DNA of 64,000 nt from Armigeres subalbatus (lineage: Eukaryota > Arthropoda > Insecta > Diptera > Culicidae). Under the pieces are notes generated by a model, which did no database searches, was not told the origin of the DNA, and saw only the letters and a list, made by a program, of their open reading frames with translations. This document shows, piece after piece, positions 19,840 through 29,589 of the stretch (position 1 is its first letter; each line of letters starts with the position of its first letter). The translations under genes were made by a program, and so were the position numbers. The DNA is taken from positions 177,704,994 through 177,768,993 of the forward strand of contig NC_085141.1 in assembly GCF_024139115.2 (NCBI RefSeq), read 5' to 3'.

Positions 19840-20363
19840 TGTTGCAGTAAGAAAACCCATGCACTGAAGTTTGATAGCAGAGTATATAATTCGGGATGCT
19901 TCAAAGCTATAAACGGTTAATCTAATTAGGATTGACTTAAACAAGATAAATGAATGCGACTTACAATTTAGTGCTTCTTACGCTCGTATAGGGGTTAAGT
20001 TCTTAGCAACAATCTGCAGACATGAACTATCTCGTCTAAGGTAGCTGATTGGAAAATAGGTTTTGAGTAATTAATCAATCCAATTTGAGTTTGTTCTCAT
20101 CACTTACATATTTATGGTTTAAGTTGAAAGTTGGAAATAGCAAGCAAGAATATATAATCGATTAAGTTGATATTCACTGTATAGAATCACATCTAGCTCA
20201 GAAAACAATGATATGCGAAATTTCTCCTCTAACGACAACGCTCTACCATGCATGACAGTGGAACAATCGGTCACTCGGTGACGGCGGCAATGACGTTCTT
20301 TGTCCACTGTGGTCACTTCTCGTTCACCCTTTCAGTGCTGGTGCGAATAGACTTGCGGCAACA
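19840..20363 (-). repeat. 5' LTR of the BEL element
   Basis: 524 bp, TGTTGCAGTAAG to TTGCGGCAACA on the plus strand, nearly identical to 13439-13961. On the minus strand it is followed within 16 bases by the Gag ATG at 19823. I see no TGG-starting primer binding site in that gap, so priming may differ from the common tRNA pattern or the leader may be deleted. The repeated open frame of 65 residues (20119-20316 and 13717-13914) lies inside the LTRs and is not a gene. Confidence 0.95.
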
Positions 20364-20432
20364 TCTGCATTGGACTAATTTGAACTGCATATAACACGCA
20401 GGGGCTCTAGGGACTTGTGTGGCCATATTCCT
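20364..20432 (+). repeat. 153-bp satellite, continuation right of BEL (starts with TCTGC duplication)
   Basis: Resumes with tctgcattggactaattt, gaactgcatataacacgc and ggctctagggacttg, matching 13280-13345 and 26370-26420. The first five bases are the duplicated target TCTGC. The satellite is cut again near 20432 by the CTTTCTCGTA element. Confidence 0.75.
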
Positions 20433-20435
20433 TTT

Positions 20436-20760
20436 TGCCTTTCTCGTATGCTAAGTATACGTAAAGGCTATAGCAATAGCAATGCTCCAGAACAGAACTT
20501 TTGATAGAAGGCTTGGAGACTCATAGTGTTATATACCAATCGACTCAGCTCGACGAATTGAGGTAATATTTGTATGTATGTATGTGTGTGTATGTGTGTA
20601 TGTGTACAAAAAATGTGAGACACACTTTTTGGCACTTCGCATTATCCGATTTACTCGCAACAAGTTGCATTCGACGCGGAATCCTTCCTTATTTTTCGCT
20701 ATTGAAAATTGGCCCAATTGGCCATTGCGTTCCGGAGTTATTCGAAAAATATTGTTTTTT
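20436..20760. mobile_element. CTTTCTCGTA-family repeat, truncated
   Basis: Starts TTTTTGCCTTTCTCGTATGC and contains gatagaaggcttggagactc, atagtgttatatacc and a TATG/TGTG-rich tract. The same order of motifs occurs at 42022-42166 and, in reverse complement, at 61077-61465, whose far end reads CACGAGAAAGGCA. It is therefore a dispersed inverted-repeat element; this copy lacks its far end. The overlapping open frames at 20529-20862 are not genes. Confidence 0.6.
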
Positions 20761-20764
20761 TCCA

Positions 20765-21136
20765 CATTTTTCCCAAGGGTCCCCCCAAACGCCACCGTAT
20801 GGGCTGTGAATCCGGCGACTGACAAGACTTTAGTGTGGAGGGGCTGGGAATCGAATCCATGACCATCCGCTTGTAAGGCGAACGTGTAGCCAACTAGGGT
20901 AAGACACCCAGAAATCGCCCTCCCCCCAGTTTTCGCCCACCTATTTTAAAATCTTGATTTCTCTTAAACGAGTTGTTGAAAACAGTTACAGTTAAAGTTT
21001 TTCCATACAAGCATCAATCAATTATGAAAAAACCTGAACTTCAACTGTTTCCAACAACTAGTTTTCAAGAAATGAAGGTTTTAAAATAGGTGGGCGAAAA
21101 CTGGGGAAGTTTCTGGGTGTCTTACCCTACGCTACT
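20765..21136 (-). mobile_element. tRNA-headed SINE, broken in box A by the MITE at 20897-21127
   Basis: On the minus strand the head reads CAGTAGCGTAGTTGGCTACACG across the two flanks of the MITE, followed by TTCGCCTTACAAGCGG and box B GGATTCGATTCCC, then a body with GTCTTGTCAGTCGCCGG. The head is intact once the MITE and one TA copy are removed. The interruption falls in the box A promoter, so this copy can no longer be transcribed from it normally. The body is short and ends near 20765. Confidence 0.7.
20897..21127. mobile_element. Palindromic 231-bp MITE with TA target duplication
   Basis: The ends read GGGTAAGACACCCAGAAA in both orientations, and the two halves remain complementary for most of their length (CCAGTTTTCGCCCACC, TATTTTAAAA, GTTGTTG). 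TA flanks it at 20895-20896 and 21128-21129. A TA target points to a Tc1/mariner-type source. It has no coding capacity and lies within a SINE head. Confidence 0.9.
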
Positions 21137-21225
21137 GGACCCCCTTTGAATGGACATGCTTTGTATGGACATGTTTGATACCAACTGCGGTTGATGTGGT
21201 ATGTGGTAACATAAATTTTGGACAT
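21137..21225 (+). repeat. 153-bp satellite fragment
   Basis: tggacatgctttgtatggac followed by tttgataccaactgcggttgatgtggta matches tggacatgctgggttg and tttgatacgaactgcggttgatctggta at 13355-13410, in the same orientation. Confidence 0.6.
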
Positions 21226-21379
21226 ACTGCTTCAAAAACGGATGCAAACCATAAAAAAGTTGAAATATAGGGGAAAATATTTTTTTGAGATCTTTTAGGG
21301 CTTCCAAACCTTCCTTGAGTTCACATCTTGATGGTCTACATAAACAACGAAGCGGTTTACGGGGCTTCAACCCTAATAT
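21226..21379. other. Short unexplained spacer
   Basis: Sequence between two satellite pieces of opposite orientation. The overlapping open frame 21122-21370 resembles nothing known. Confidence 0.4.
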
Positions 21380-22356
21380 GAAGTTGGTAATGATACTTGA
21401 GACATAATTAAGCTATTTTTAATAAATCGCAGGGTTACCAGAACATCAATGATACTCCAAACTATTCTTGAGTTCAGATCTTAGAAGTCTACAAGATCAA
21501 CAGAGTAATTCATAGGTTCCTGAGCTTGTGTGTTAGTTGTAGAAACCCCATTAGACATCATTACATCAGTATTTAATAATTTCAACATTTCCAGAATAGC
21601 TATGGTACTCCAAACCATTCTTGAGATCAGATATTGAAGGTCTACCACACCAATAGAGTGATTCATACGGTCCTGAGCTTGTGTTTTAGTTTAAGCAACT
21701 CCATGGGACATCATTACACCAGTATATACAAATCACAACATTCCCAGAGTTCCTGCGGTACGCCAAATCATTCTTAAGTTCAGATATTGGAGGTCTACAA
21801 GACCAACAGAGTGATTCATAGGTTGTTTGTTTGTTAGTTGGTGATCTTGTTTGTTAGTTGGTGAAGACCCATGGGACGTTATAACGTCAGTATATAAAAA
21901 ATAAACATTCTCAGAATATCGAAGGTACTCCTAACCATTCTTGAGTTCAGATCTTGGAGGTGTACAAGATCAACAAAGTAATTCAAAAGGCTCCCGAGCT
22001 TGTGTATTAGTTGCAGAAGCCCCATGGGACAACATTACATCAGTATATAAGAAATTCAACGTTCCCAGAATAGCTACGGTACTCCAAACCATTCTTGAGT
22101 TCAGCTATTGGAGGTCTACAACACCAACAGAGTGATTCGTAGGGTCCTGAGTTTGTGTGATAGTTGGAGCAACCTCATGGGACATCATTACACCAGTATA
22201 CACAAATCAAAACATTCTCAGGGTTCCTGCGGTACTTCAAATCATTCTTGAGTTCAGATATTGGAGGTCTACAAAGTCAACAGAGTGATTCCTAGGTTTC
22301 CGAGCTTGTGTGTTAGTTGGTGAAGTCCCATTTGACATCATTACACCAGTATATAT
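21380..22356 (-). repeat. 153-bp satellite array, six diverged units, inverted orientation
   Basis: The landmark ttcttgagttcagat occurs at 21465, 21618, 21771 (as ttcttaagttcagat), 21938, 22092 and 22245. The spacings are 153, 153, 167, 154 and 153 bp; the longer unit carries a local duplication of ttgttagttggtga. Each unit also has gaggtctacaagacc, gagcttgtgtgttag and catgggacatcattacacc. The reverse complement of the 24709-25695 unit aligns in register (ttgagtacagatctt; gtcctt; gctccaaggtacctcgtaacacca), so this is the same family reading the other way. Confidence 0.9.
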
Positions 22357-22560
22357 ACAGTGAACTTTCCCTAACTCGATGTTCTGTAACTCGATATTTT
22401 CCCTTACTCGATGAAATTCAAAGTCCCTTGAATCTAGCATACTGCGTTTCCACCCTAACTCGATATCTCCCTTACTCGATATTCTCTATGTCGAAAAAAA
22501 TTTCCAATGCATTTTCACCTCGCTAACTCGATGTTGTCAGAAACAGTTACATGCACGATA
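22357..22560. mobile_element. Decayed DNA-transposon end with repeated CTCGAT motifs
   Basis: Begins, after TA, CAGTGAACTTTCCCTAACTC and repeats taactcgatgttct, cttactcgat and ctaactcgatat several times. A related start is at 8405. A TA followed by CAGTGAA resembles pogo/Tigger-type ends, but no transposase or matching far end is visible. Confidence 0.4.
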
Positions 22561-22599
22561 AAATTAGAAGTTGGATGTGAAAGTTATCACCTTTCACAT

Positions 22600-23380
22600 C
22601 ACCGAGAAGTGAGAAATAAGAAGTTAGAAGTGAGAAATAACAAGTAAGAAGTGATAAGTGAGAAATGAGTAGTAAGGATATCGAAGTAAGAAGTGAGAAT
22701 GTGACTAGTGGGAAGAGAGAAGTTAGAAGTGAGAAATTCGAAGTGAGAAGTGAGAAGTGAAAAATAAGACGTGAAAAATGAAAAGTGAGAAGTGAAAAGT
22801 AGGAAGTGAAATGTTACAAAAGTAAGTGAGAAATGAGAAGTAAGATGTGCGAAGTGAGAAGTGAGAAACGAATAATGAGAAGTGAGAAATGAAAAGTTAA
22901 AAGTGAGAAGTGAGACATTCGAAGTAAGAAGTGAGAAGTGAGTCGTGGGAAGTGAGAAATGATCTCTTTCTAGTCAAAAGTAAGTAGTAAGAATTAAGAA
23001 GGGCTTGATAAGAAGTGAGTAGTGGGTAAAAATAAATGAGAAATGAGAAGTTGGAAACGAGAAGTGAGAAATGAGAAGTCAGAAGTGGGTATAAGAAGTT
23101 ATAAATGAAAAGATAAAAATGAAATATGAGACGTGAGAAGTACGAAGTGAGAAGGGAGATGTGCAAAGTGAGAAATTATAAATGGATAGTGAGAAGTGAT
23201 AAGTGAGTAGTGGGAAGAAGGAGGTGAGACGCGAGATGTGTAAAGAGAGAAGTAAGAAGTAAATATTAAGAAATGAGAAATGTGAAATGAAGAGTGAATA
23301 GTAAGTTGGGAGAAGGAAGTAGTAAGAAGTGAGAAGTGATGACCGAGGAACGAGGAGTAAGAAATGAGATTCTTTCTCTT
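22600..23380. repeat. Degenerate GAAGTGAG purine-rich repeat
   Basis: About 780 bp of imperfect copies of gaagtgagaa and variants (gaaatgagaagt, gaagtaagaag), purine-rich on this strand. From about 23385 the composition flips to the complementary pyrimidine form (cttctcacttct) until about 23515. The open frame 22897-23166 on the minus strand (LLTSYFSRL type) is a translation artefact. Confidence 0.85.
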
Positions 23381-23515
23381 TCCTTCTTTCTTTCTTCGTA
23401 TTCCTTCTCCTTTATGTCTTAGTGTAGAGATTCACTAACTTCTCACTACTCAACATTTCGCTTCTTACTTCCCAATTATCACCTCTCACTTCTCACTTCT
23501 TCCCAAGCAGCACAC
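23381..23515. repeat. Pyrimidine-rich counterpart of the GAAGTGAG tract
   Basis: ttcttccttctttctttc, cttctcactactc, cacttctcacttcttcc: the reverse complement theme of 22600-23380, so the two can fold on each other. Confidence 0.7.
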
Positions 23516-23562
23516 ATGTTGCACAATAGTTACTGTAACTCCTATACAACGTAGATCTTCTT

Positions 23563-24708
23563 CCCAAGTAACACAATTTGTTGTATGAGTGTAAAAAATA
23601 CATCTTTCGAACATATAGTATGTTACGTTTTGGTATGAAAAACTGCTTTGATTACTTTCACACGACCCAAACAGCGCAAACATTATCGATATTTTCAACA
23701 TCTTTCAGTCGCAACCTTGTTTTTGATTGCACATTCACAAGACTAAACTTAAGTACTAAGGATGTTTTCAGTAACCAACTTTCAACATGGTTCTGCCAAA
23801 TTGAATACCAAAACAAAAATGCAGACCAACACGTTGAAAGAAAGAAATTTTATACAGAAAACGAATGAAAACAAGCATGCATGAAATGATGAACACCATT
23901 TTAACAATATTAATAAACATATACAAACTAAATAAGGGGCTGTACACTAATTACGTAAGCAAATTTTCTGGGTTTTTAAACCCTCCCTCCCCCCATGTAA
24001 GATTTTTTCCATACAAATCATTTTTTATTTATATGGAGCGTAAGAAAATGTCAGATCCCCCCTCCCCCCATAAGTGCTTACGTAATTAGTGTACGACCCC
24101 TAAATAAATCAAATTTGTTTCGAAGTCTCGGTCGAAACATTATATGCGGCTCATGTTTCATTGGCTAAATTTTCATTTTACTTCTCCTAAATTCATGCGC
24201 CATTGATTGAAGAAAAATATAACTATGCCAAAGCATAATTTTGAAATTGATATGTAAACAAATTCTCGAATCTGCAAAAGAAAAAGAATATGGAGAGTTG
24301 TCGATAGACAACAGGGTCGATTAAGAACGTTCATAACATTGATCTTAAAAGATGTTGAAATTACGTTAAACTTCTATCATCATGGTATATATTCTGACGA
24401 AACAAATGTCAAATATTAAACATGTTATGACCTTGTTCGTCAAATCTTCCTGTAGACATGTTTTATGTTGTGAGAATGTAAAACGAAACATCTCAAAAAA
24501 CCAAACAAATGTCAAAAATTGACATGTTATCAGCAAGTTGTGAGAATGTAGTATGAAACTTCTTCTCTGATCAAATTGCTGTATGTTTTGCAAAAACCTT
24601 ATCATAGCTTTCCTTGAACATAACATGTTTTGTAATTCATTTTCCCGACCTTTATTCAACATCATTATTAGATCTTAGTTAATAATGATGTTTTCGGTGT
24701 TACTTGGG
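23563..24708. mobile_element. 1.15-kb inverted-repeat element (CCCAAGTAACAC ends) inside satellite
   Basis: The left end is CCCAAGTAACAC at 23563 and the right end GTGTTACTTGGG ends at 24708. The flanks read cgtagatcttctt and ttgttgatcgattt; joined, with one TT removed, they give cgtagatcttcttgttgatcg, a sequence found intact in the satellite at about 25604-25625. The element therefore entered a satellite unit with a TT duplication. No convincing transposase is visible. It contains a second inverted-repeat element at 23933-24103. Confidence 0.65.
23933..24103. mobile_element. MITE with 25-bp class terminal inverted repeats
   Basis: Starts AGGGGCTGTACACTAATTAC and ends, in reverse complement, AGGGGTCGTACACTAATTAC; both continue into GTAAGC. 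The interior is a poly-C/poly-T class motif (ccctccctcccccc) repeated on both sides. It resembles the element at 32340-32515 in having AGGGGTC...TACGT ends. The target duplication is not certain. Confidence 0.75.
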
Positions 24709-25695
24709 TTGTTGATCGATTTGAACATTGAGATCTGTACTCAAGGATAGTTTGGAGTGTCGTAGATGTTGATCAAATTCTTCTTGTTGATCGATTTGAA
24801 CATTAAGATCTGTACTCAAGGATAGTTTGGAGTGTCGTAGATGTTGATCAAATTCTGCTGTGTGTCTGTAATGGTGTTACGAGGTACCTTGGAGCTATTC
24901 CAATCTATAAAACTAGTAAGGACATCAAAGATCTTCATGTTGATCGATTTGAATATTAAGATCTGTACTCAAGGATAGTTTGGAGTGTCGTAGATGTCAA
25001 ACGAGTTATGTAGTTTGTCTATAATGGTGTAATGAGGTCCCGTGGAGTTATTTCAACACACAAAAATAGTTGAGACACCGGAGATCTTCATGTTGATCGA
25101 TTTGAACATTAAGATCTGTACTTAAGGATGGTTTGGAGTGTCGTAGATATTGATCGAGTTCTGTGGTGTGCCTGTAATGGTGTTGCGAGGTACCTTGGAG
25201 CTATTCCAACTCATAAAACTAATGAGGACATCGAAGATCTTCATGTTGATCGATTTGAATATTAAGATCTGTACTCAAGGATAGTTTGGAGAGTCGTAGA
25301 TGTCGAGTGAAGTCTGTCATGTGTCTGTAATGGTGTTACGAGGTACTGTGGAGGATTGTCGTAGATGTCGAACGAATTCTGTAGTTTGTCTGTAATGATG
25401 TAATGAAGTCCCGTGGAGCTATTACAACTCATAAAAATAGTTGAGACATCGAAGATCTTCATGTTGATCGATTTCAATATTAAGATCTATACTCAAGGAT
25501 AGTTAGGAGAGTCGTAGATGTCGAGTGAAGTCTGTCATGTGTCTGTAATGGTGTTACGAGGTACTGTGGAGCTATGCCAACTCATAAAAATAGTGAGGAC
25601 ATCGTAGATCTTCTTGTTGATCGATTTGAACGTTAAGATCTGAATTCAAGGACAGTTTGGAGTATCGTATATAATGAAAAAGATCTGTTATATCG
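24709..25695 (+). repeat. 153-bp satellite array, plus orientation
   Basis: Landmark ggatagtttgga (or close variants) at 24745, 24820, 24973, 25126, 25279, 25497 and 25650. Spacings are 75, 153, 153, 153, 218 and 153 bp, so there is one half-unit duplication and one unit with an extra 65 bp. Constant blocks are gttgatcgatttgaacatt, aagatctgtactcaagg, gtgtctgtaatggtgtta and gaggacatcgaagatc. It is homologous in register to the minus-orientation array 21380-22356. Confidence 0.92.
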
Positions 25696-25992
25696 CTGGG
25701 TAGGCACTGGATTTTATAATTAAGCATCTCATTTTCCATTATTCAACAAGAATATGGTAAAGTATGGTGCTGATTCCTAAGAACATCAAAATTTCAACTT
25801 AAGGACAGTTTGGATGTTCTAGGTCATCGTAGTGCCCGTAACCTGACCTGTGCAATATTTTTCCTAGATGAAGCAGTTAATTTTGGACATTTTTGAAGAA
25901 AGCAAAGCTCTATCTCTTAAAACTAATTTTTGACAGCTGATTTTCGTCTTGGGTATAACCCATCCGTATTGAATCGGTTATTAAACTGCATA
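25696..25992 (+). repeat. Satellite edge, strongly diverged
   Basis: ttcaacttaaggacagtttggatgttctagg at about 25792-25822 matches the array landmark, and ttaaactgcata before 25992 matches the tgagctgcata block. The rest is too diverged to align by eye. Confidence 0.4.
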
Positions 25993-26232
25993 CACACTCA
26001 GTTTTTATTTCTGCAGCTCGGCAAAAATCCGCTCAGCCGTGCGCCAGTAAAATAAATAACTGATATTCCCGCAAAAATAGCGTTTGTTAGCTGATTTTCG
26101 GCAAATTAATTGCTGATTATCAGCAATTTTGACAGAAATCTCGGCAAAAATATGTTTGCTGGGGCACGGCTGTGCGATTCTCGGTAAAAGTTCAACATTT
26201 TGCTGAGATCCCGGTAAAAAAAATAAAGTGTG
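25993..26232. mobile_element. 240-bp MITE with CACACT ends and TA duplication
   Basis: Starts CACACTCAGTTTTTATTTCT and ends, in reverse complement, CACACTTTATTTTTTTTACC; both then reach an (a)tctcggcaa-type block. TA flanks it at 25991-25992 and 26233-26234. Removing it and one TA restores gcatataacacgcag, the intact satellite sequence seen at 20383 and 13325, which confirms the insertion point. There is no coding capacity. Confidence 0.88.
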
Positions 26233-26445
26233 TATAACACGCAGGGACTCTAGGGACTTGTATGGACATGCTGGGTTGATTTCGGTTTGATACAAGGAGT
26301 GGTTGGTCTGTTAGACTAATTGGTCTGTACTCCAGAACAATTTGGAGAACCTAGAACAACTGCATTAAACTTATTTGAGCTGCATATAATACGCAAGAGC
26401 TCTAGGGACTTGCATGAACATGCTAGCTTGATTTTGATTTTATGA
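26233..26445 (+). repeat. 153-bp satellite, one and a half units
   Basis: ataacacgcagggactctag at 26234 and its counterpart ataatacgcaagagctctag at 26386 are 152 bp apart. Between them lie tggacatgctgggttg, tggtctgtactccag and caatttggagaacctag, in the same order as 13265-13438. Confidence 0.85.
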
Positions 26446-27769
26446 GATACTTCTGAAACTATAAATTTTACTCTCATTGAAATTGGTAAATCGAATATTT
26501 GTACATTCTCTATGACAGCATCCGTATTCCGTACTCCATCCGATCCGATGATTTCCATGATTTCTTGACCGCACTGTTCGACATGTTAACCAAGAACATG
26601 TACTTCCCAACAAGTAATTACTTCCCAACAAGTAATCGTGTAATTTTAAACGATGATGTAATTATACATTTCATCTGCTGTGTTTTGGTTTTGTAGATTG
26701 GATTTGGATTTGGGCAAACATTAGAAAAGTAACATTTTTCATTTCATATACATATACACGAAAACTGATATCTTCAAATTTTGGCTGATATACAGTTTTC
26801 AAGTATTGGTCTGGAATATTAATGAGCGATATGAAGGTATCGTACATTGGTCAAATGTTTTTTCTGCCTGAAACGAAAATTTTCTTCGAAATAGTCAGAA
26901 AGGAATCGTATTAATTAATAAAATAGTTTTGAATCGTGATTTATAAATTTATTTATTATTCATTCATGCAATTACACGACACATTTCTTAATAATTCCAG
27001 TAATATCAGCCACTCATTTCAAAATTAGACAAATCGGAATAGGCAGATTACTTGGTGTCCGGTATTCAAATGTTTGGTCATCCACAGTAAAAAATAAAAT
27101 CAGATTCGATGCACATCATCGCCGTCGTAAATATAATGTTTTATTACATCTGATTGATGTAACAAAAAGTTGACGTACTTGATATTTTATTTTCAAATTA
27201 AAGCATTATAACAAAATTATAATATGTTCTGCCATTGACTTAACACTTTGCTTCAACGAATCACAAGACACAACCGAATAGCGCAATTTGCCTTTGAATA
27301 TTCAAAACACTTTAACTATGCACCATTTAACTATTAACCATGCCGTTACACAAAAAATGATGCACCACCTCACTGAGTGAGAAAAACCGAAGTGCTCTTG
27401 CGGTATCCGCCATCTATTTTTCTTATGTTACTATAATTTTACACGATGATTGAAAATTAAATTAATATTGATTGAAAATTCAACAGATTTCCATTTATTT
27501 TTAAAGTAGCTATTGAAAACTACACTGGACTTTAAAATCATGTAGAATAAAATTTAAAATTATGGGTTTTTCGATGCTCTAATTATGTGCATTAAAATAC
27601 ACCCAATTTTCAATCGAATTCAATTTCAATCAATTTATTATTACAGCAATTATAAAAACCTACTTAATTTTCAATCAGATTTTCGATTCAATCACTTTAT
27701 TATTACATGATTTCTAATTTACAGGAAATGTAAGTTTAATTATTTTTTGGTGTGACGGACAGATATTTA
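26446..27769. other. Anonymous AT-rich DNA
   Basis: A small direct duplication, acttcccaacaagtaatta, occurs twice at about 26600-26632. 27400-27720 has several aaattaaattaat and attgaaaatt runs. No coding similarity is visible; the overlapping open frames at 26316-26696 on both strands look random. Confidence 0.4.
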
Positions 27770-28140
27770 ACCCAAAAATTTACGTTTAAAGTACTTAAAG
27801 ATGAGAATATCGCAAAAACTTTTACCCAAATTTGGGTAGTGTTTTCTTTTCCTTTCCATGATTGTTGTCAAAGATAAAGCTAGATGCATCAAACCCACCG
27901 GGGTTGTTCAGAACAATAACTCAAATTTTGAGTAAATTCAATATTCTCAATTTCAATTCAATTAAGGTCAAAGTTGGGTAAATTAAACACAGCATTGGGT
28001 ATTTTTTTTTACCGTGGTTAAAGCAAACTACCTAGTGTGAGAATAATCATTTTACTCAAAATTGAGCTTTTGGGCCAAACTACGGTTTTGAGTGAAAACA
28101 ACCCACTTTTGGGTAGTTTTGGGGTTCCGTGCATGTGTAC
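27770..28140. repeat. Probable MITE with TTTGGGTA/TACCCAAA motifs
   Basis: Contains several copies of (t)tttgggtag and acccaaa in both orientations (about 27825, 27970, 28105) together with actcaaaattgag, giving partial self-complementarity. The ends are not resolved. Confidence 0.35.
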
Positions 28141-28158
28141 GCTTTAAACTGCAACACT

Positions 28159-28362
28159 GGTGGGCCGTGCGGTTAGCGACGTCAGTAGTCTAAACGCATG
28201 TGCTGTGGAGTGTGGGTTCGATTCCCGCCCTGGTGTGGAGAAAAATTTTCGTAATGCTTTCGTAATCAATTATAGAATTCCATAGAAGTTTGTGCATTAG
28301 CTAAACAGGAGCTGTGCCATCAGCTGGTAAGTTCCAGCGAATAAAACGAATTCTCATTCTCT
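28159..28362 (+). mobile_element. tRNA-headed SINE, plus strand
   Basis: The head GGTGGGCCGTGCGGTTAGCG with box B GGGTTCGATTCCCGCCC matches the head of 12388-12628. The body (aagtttgtgcattagctaaa, gagctgtgccatcagctgg) is different, so it is a related subfamily or a chimera. It ends near ttctcattctctttt. Confidence 0.78.
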
Positions 28363-29589
28363 TTTATTTAATTTAAATACCTACATAGTTTATATGTATT
28401 TGATATCACGATACTCTTTATCATGTGGTAAAGCTAGTTATCTGAACAGGCTATAAAACTATACTAAACTAACTCTAATAGAAACATAGCCAACTAAAAA
28501 GAAATCCTATCGTTGGTTTTTAATACTGGAAGGCTATAACATCATTTTATTTATATTGATACATTGTAATTAGGGAGACAGATAAAGTCGAATTTTTATT
28601 GATGTTTTTTTTTACCAAAGTTTCGCTTTGCATACTTTAACCTTAACCTGAAAAAGATGACAACGAAAACAATCCCAATTCAATCTGAATGTAGGAAAGC
28701 CACTTTAATCAGCTACCTTCTTCTCAATAATACATTGTAATTTACACGCCAACAGAGTCTTGCCTTGTCGCCTTTTCTGTGTTTATCGCTTTACAGTTCA
28801 TTGTGAGCCTGAAGCGCATCCAAGTGGAGCAAATAGTAGGCCTACCACAGTTCAACTTTTTCAGCGCATGTAAATCATGCGGGATGCGAATAGCAGTTAC
28901 AACGCATTGAAAATCGAACAATTGGATGTTTAATTTACTCCTCGTGTATGAGCAAAGCCGCGAAGATACGGAACGTGACTGTATGAAAAATGTGGCGATG
29001 CAAAAAAGGAATGCACAACAAGCGCTGAAAACAGGCAGAAATCGAAAATCAAAGATGAAACTGAAAGTGGGACAAAGTTGTACCGCGAACAATTGTGACC
29101 TTAGGTTCCATTGAGCACAATCTTTGGGAAATTTATGTCATGGCATCGACATAAATTACTCACAAAACATATGTTTTGAATAATGCTATGCTGTTGAGTG
29201 TTTAATACTAATGAGTAAATGAAAATCGTGTTTTAGATATTGTAGTTTTCTCATAAATAGGGTATCGGACGTATATTTTGAACTGCTTGTTACAAGGGCA
29301 ATATGGTGAGAATTTGTTATGAGAATGAACTATACAGTATAGCCTTTGAATCCCTGAAACGATGAAAAGCAAATTTAGGACACATATTCTCTCTCCCAAG
29401 AAGATGTTTATAGCGGGGATAGAAGGACCATCCGGAAATACGTTGATGAAGGGAGGTATGAATTGTTTAAAAGAAGAACAGTTCAATGTAACTTTTGAAG
29501 CCCTACACCAATTTTTACCCAAATTGGGACAAATGTCCTCTATCCATAGAGACAATTATAGGAAATGGGAGCGTCATTGAAAAAAATAA
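28363..29589. other. Anonymous DNA
   Basis: Open frames of 62-116 residues exist on both strands (28742-29092, 29208-29555, 29362-29580) but overlap each other and resemble no family I know. No repeat structure is obvious. A host exon cannot be excluded. Confidence 0.35.

Larger units (their letters stand above)
13439..20363 (-). mobile_element. BEL/Pao LTR retrotransposon, near full length
   Basis: A 6,925-bp element on the minus strand: 5' LTR 19840-20363, coding region about 19823-13922, 3' LTR 13439-13961, with TCTGC duplications outside. Domain order is PHD-type zinc finger, coiled coil, Gag, zinc knuckles, protease, RT, RNase H, integrase. That order, with integrase after RNase H, plus the YVDD RT motif and a protease DEGS motif, places it in BEL/Pao. 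The LTRs differ visibly only by one G in a G-run near 13590/19990, which indicates recent insertion. Nevertheless pol has about five frame changes. It sits inside a 153-bp satellite array. Confidence 0.95.

Noticed and set aside
21380..25695. Possible CRISPR-like array (regular repeats with variable stretches)
   Set aside because: Unit length of 153 bp, diverged along the whole unit, no short constant repeat with unique spacers, and a eukaryotic context.
28742..29580. Overlapping open frames of 62-116 residues
   Set aside because: They occur on both strands, have no recognised similarity and are of a length expected by chance over 64 kb.
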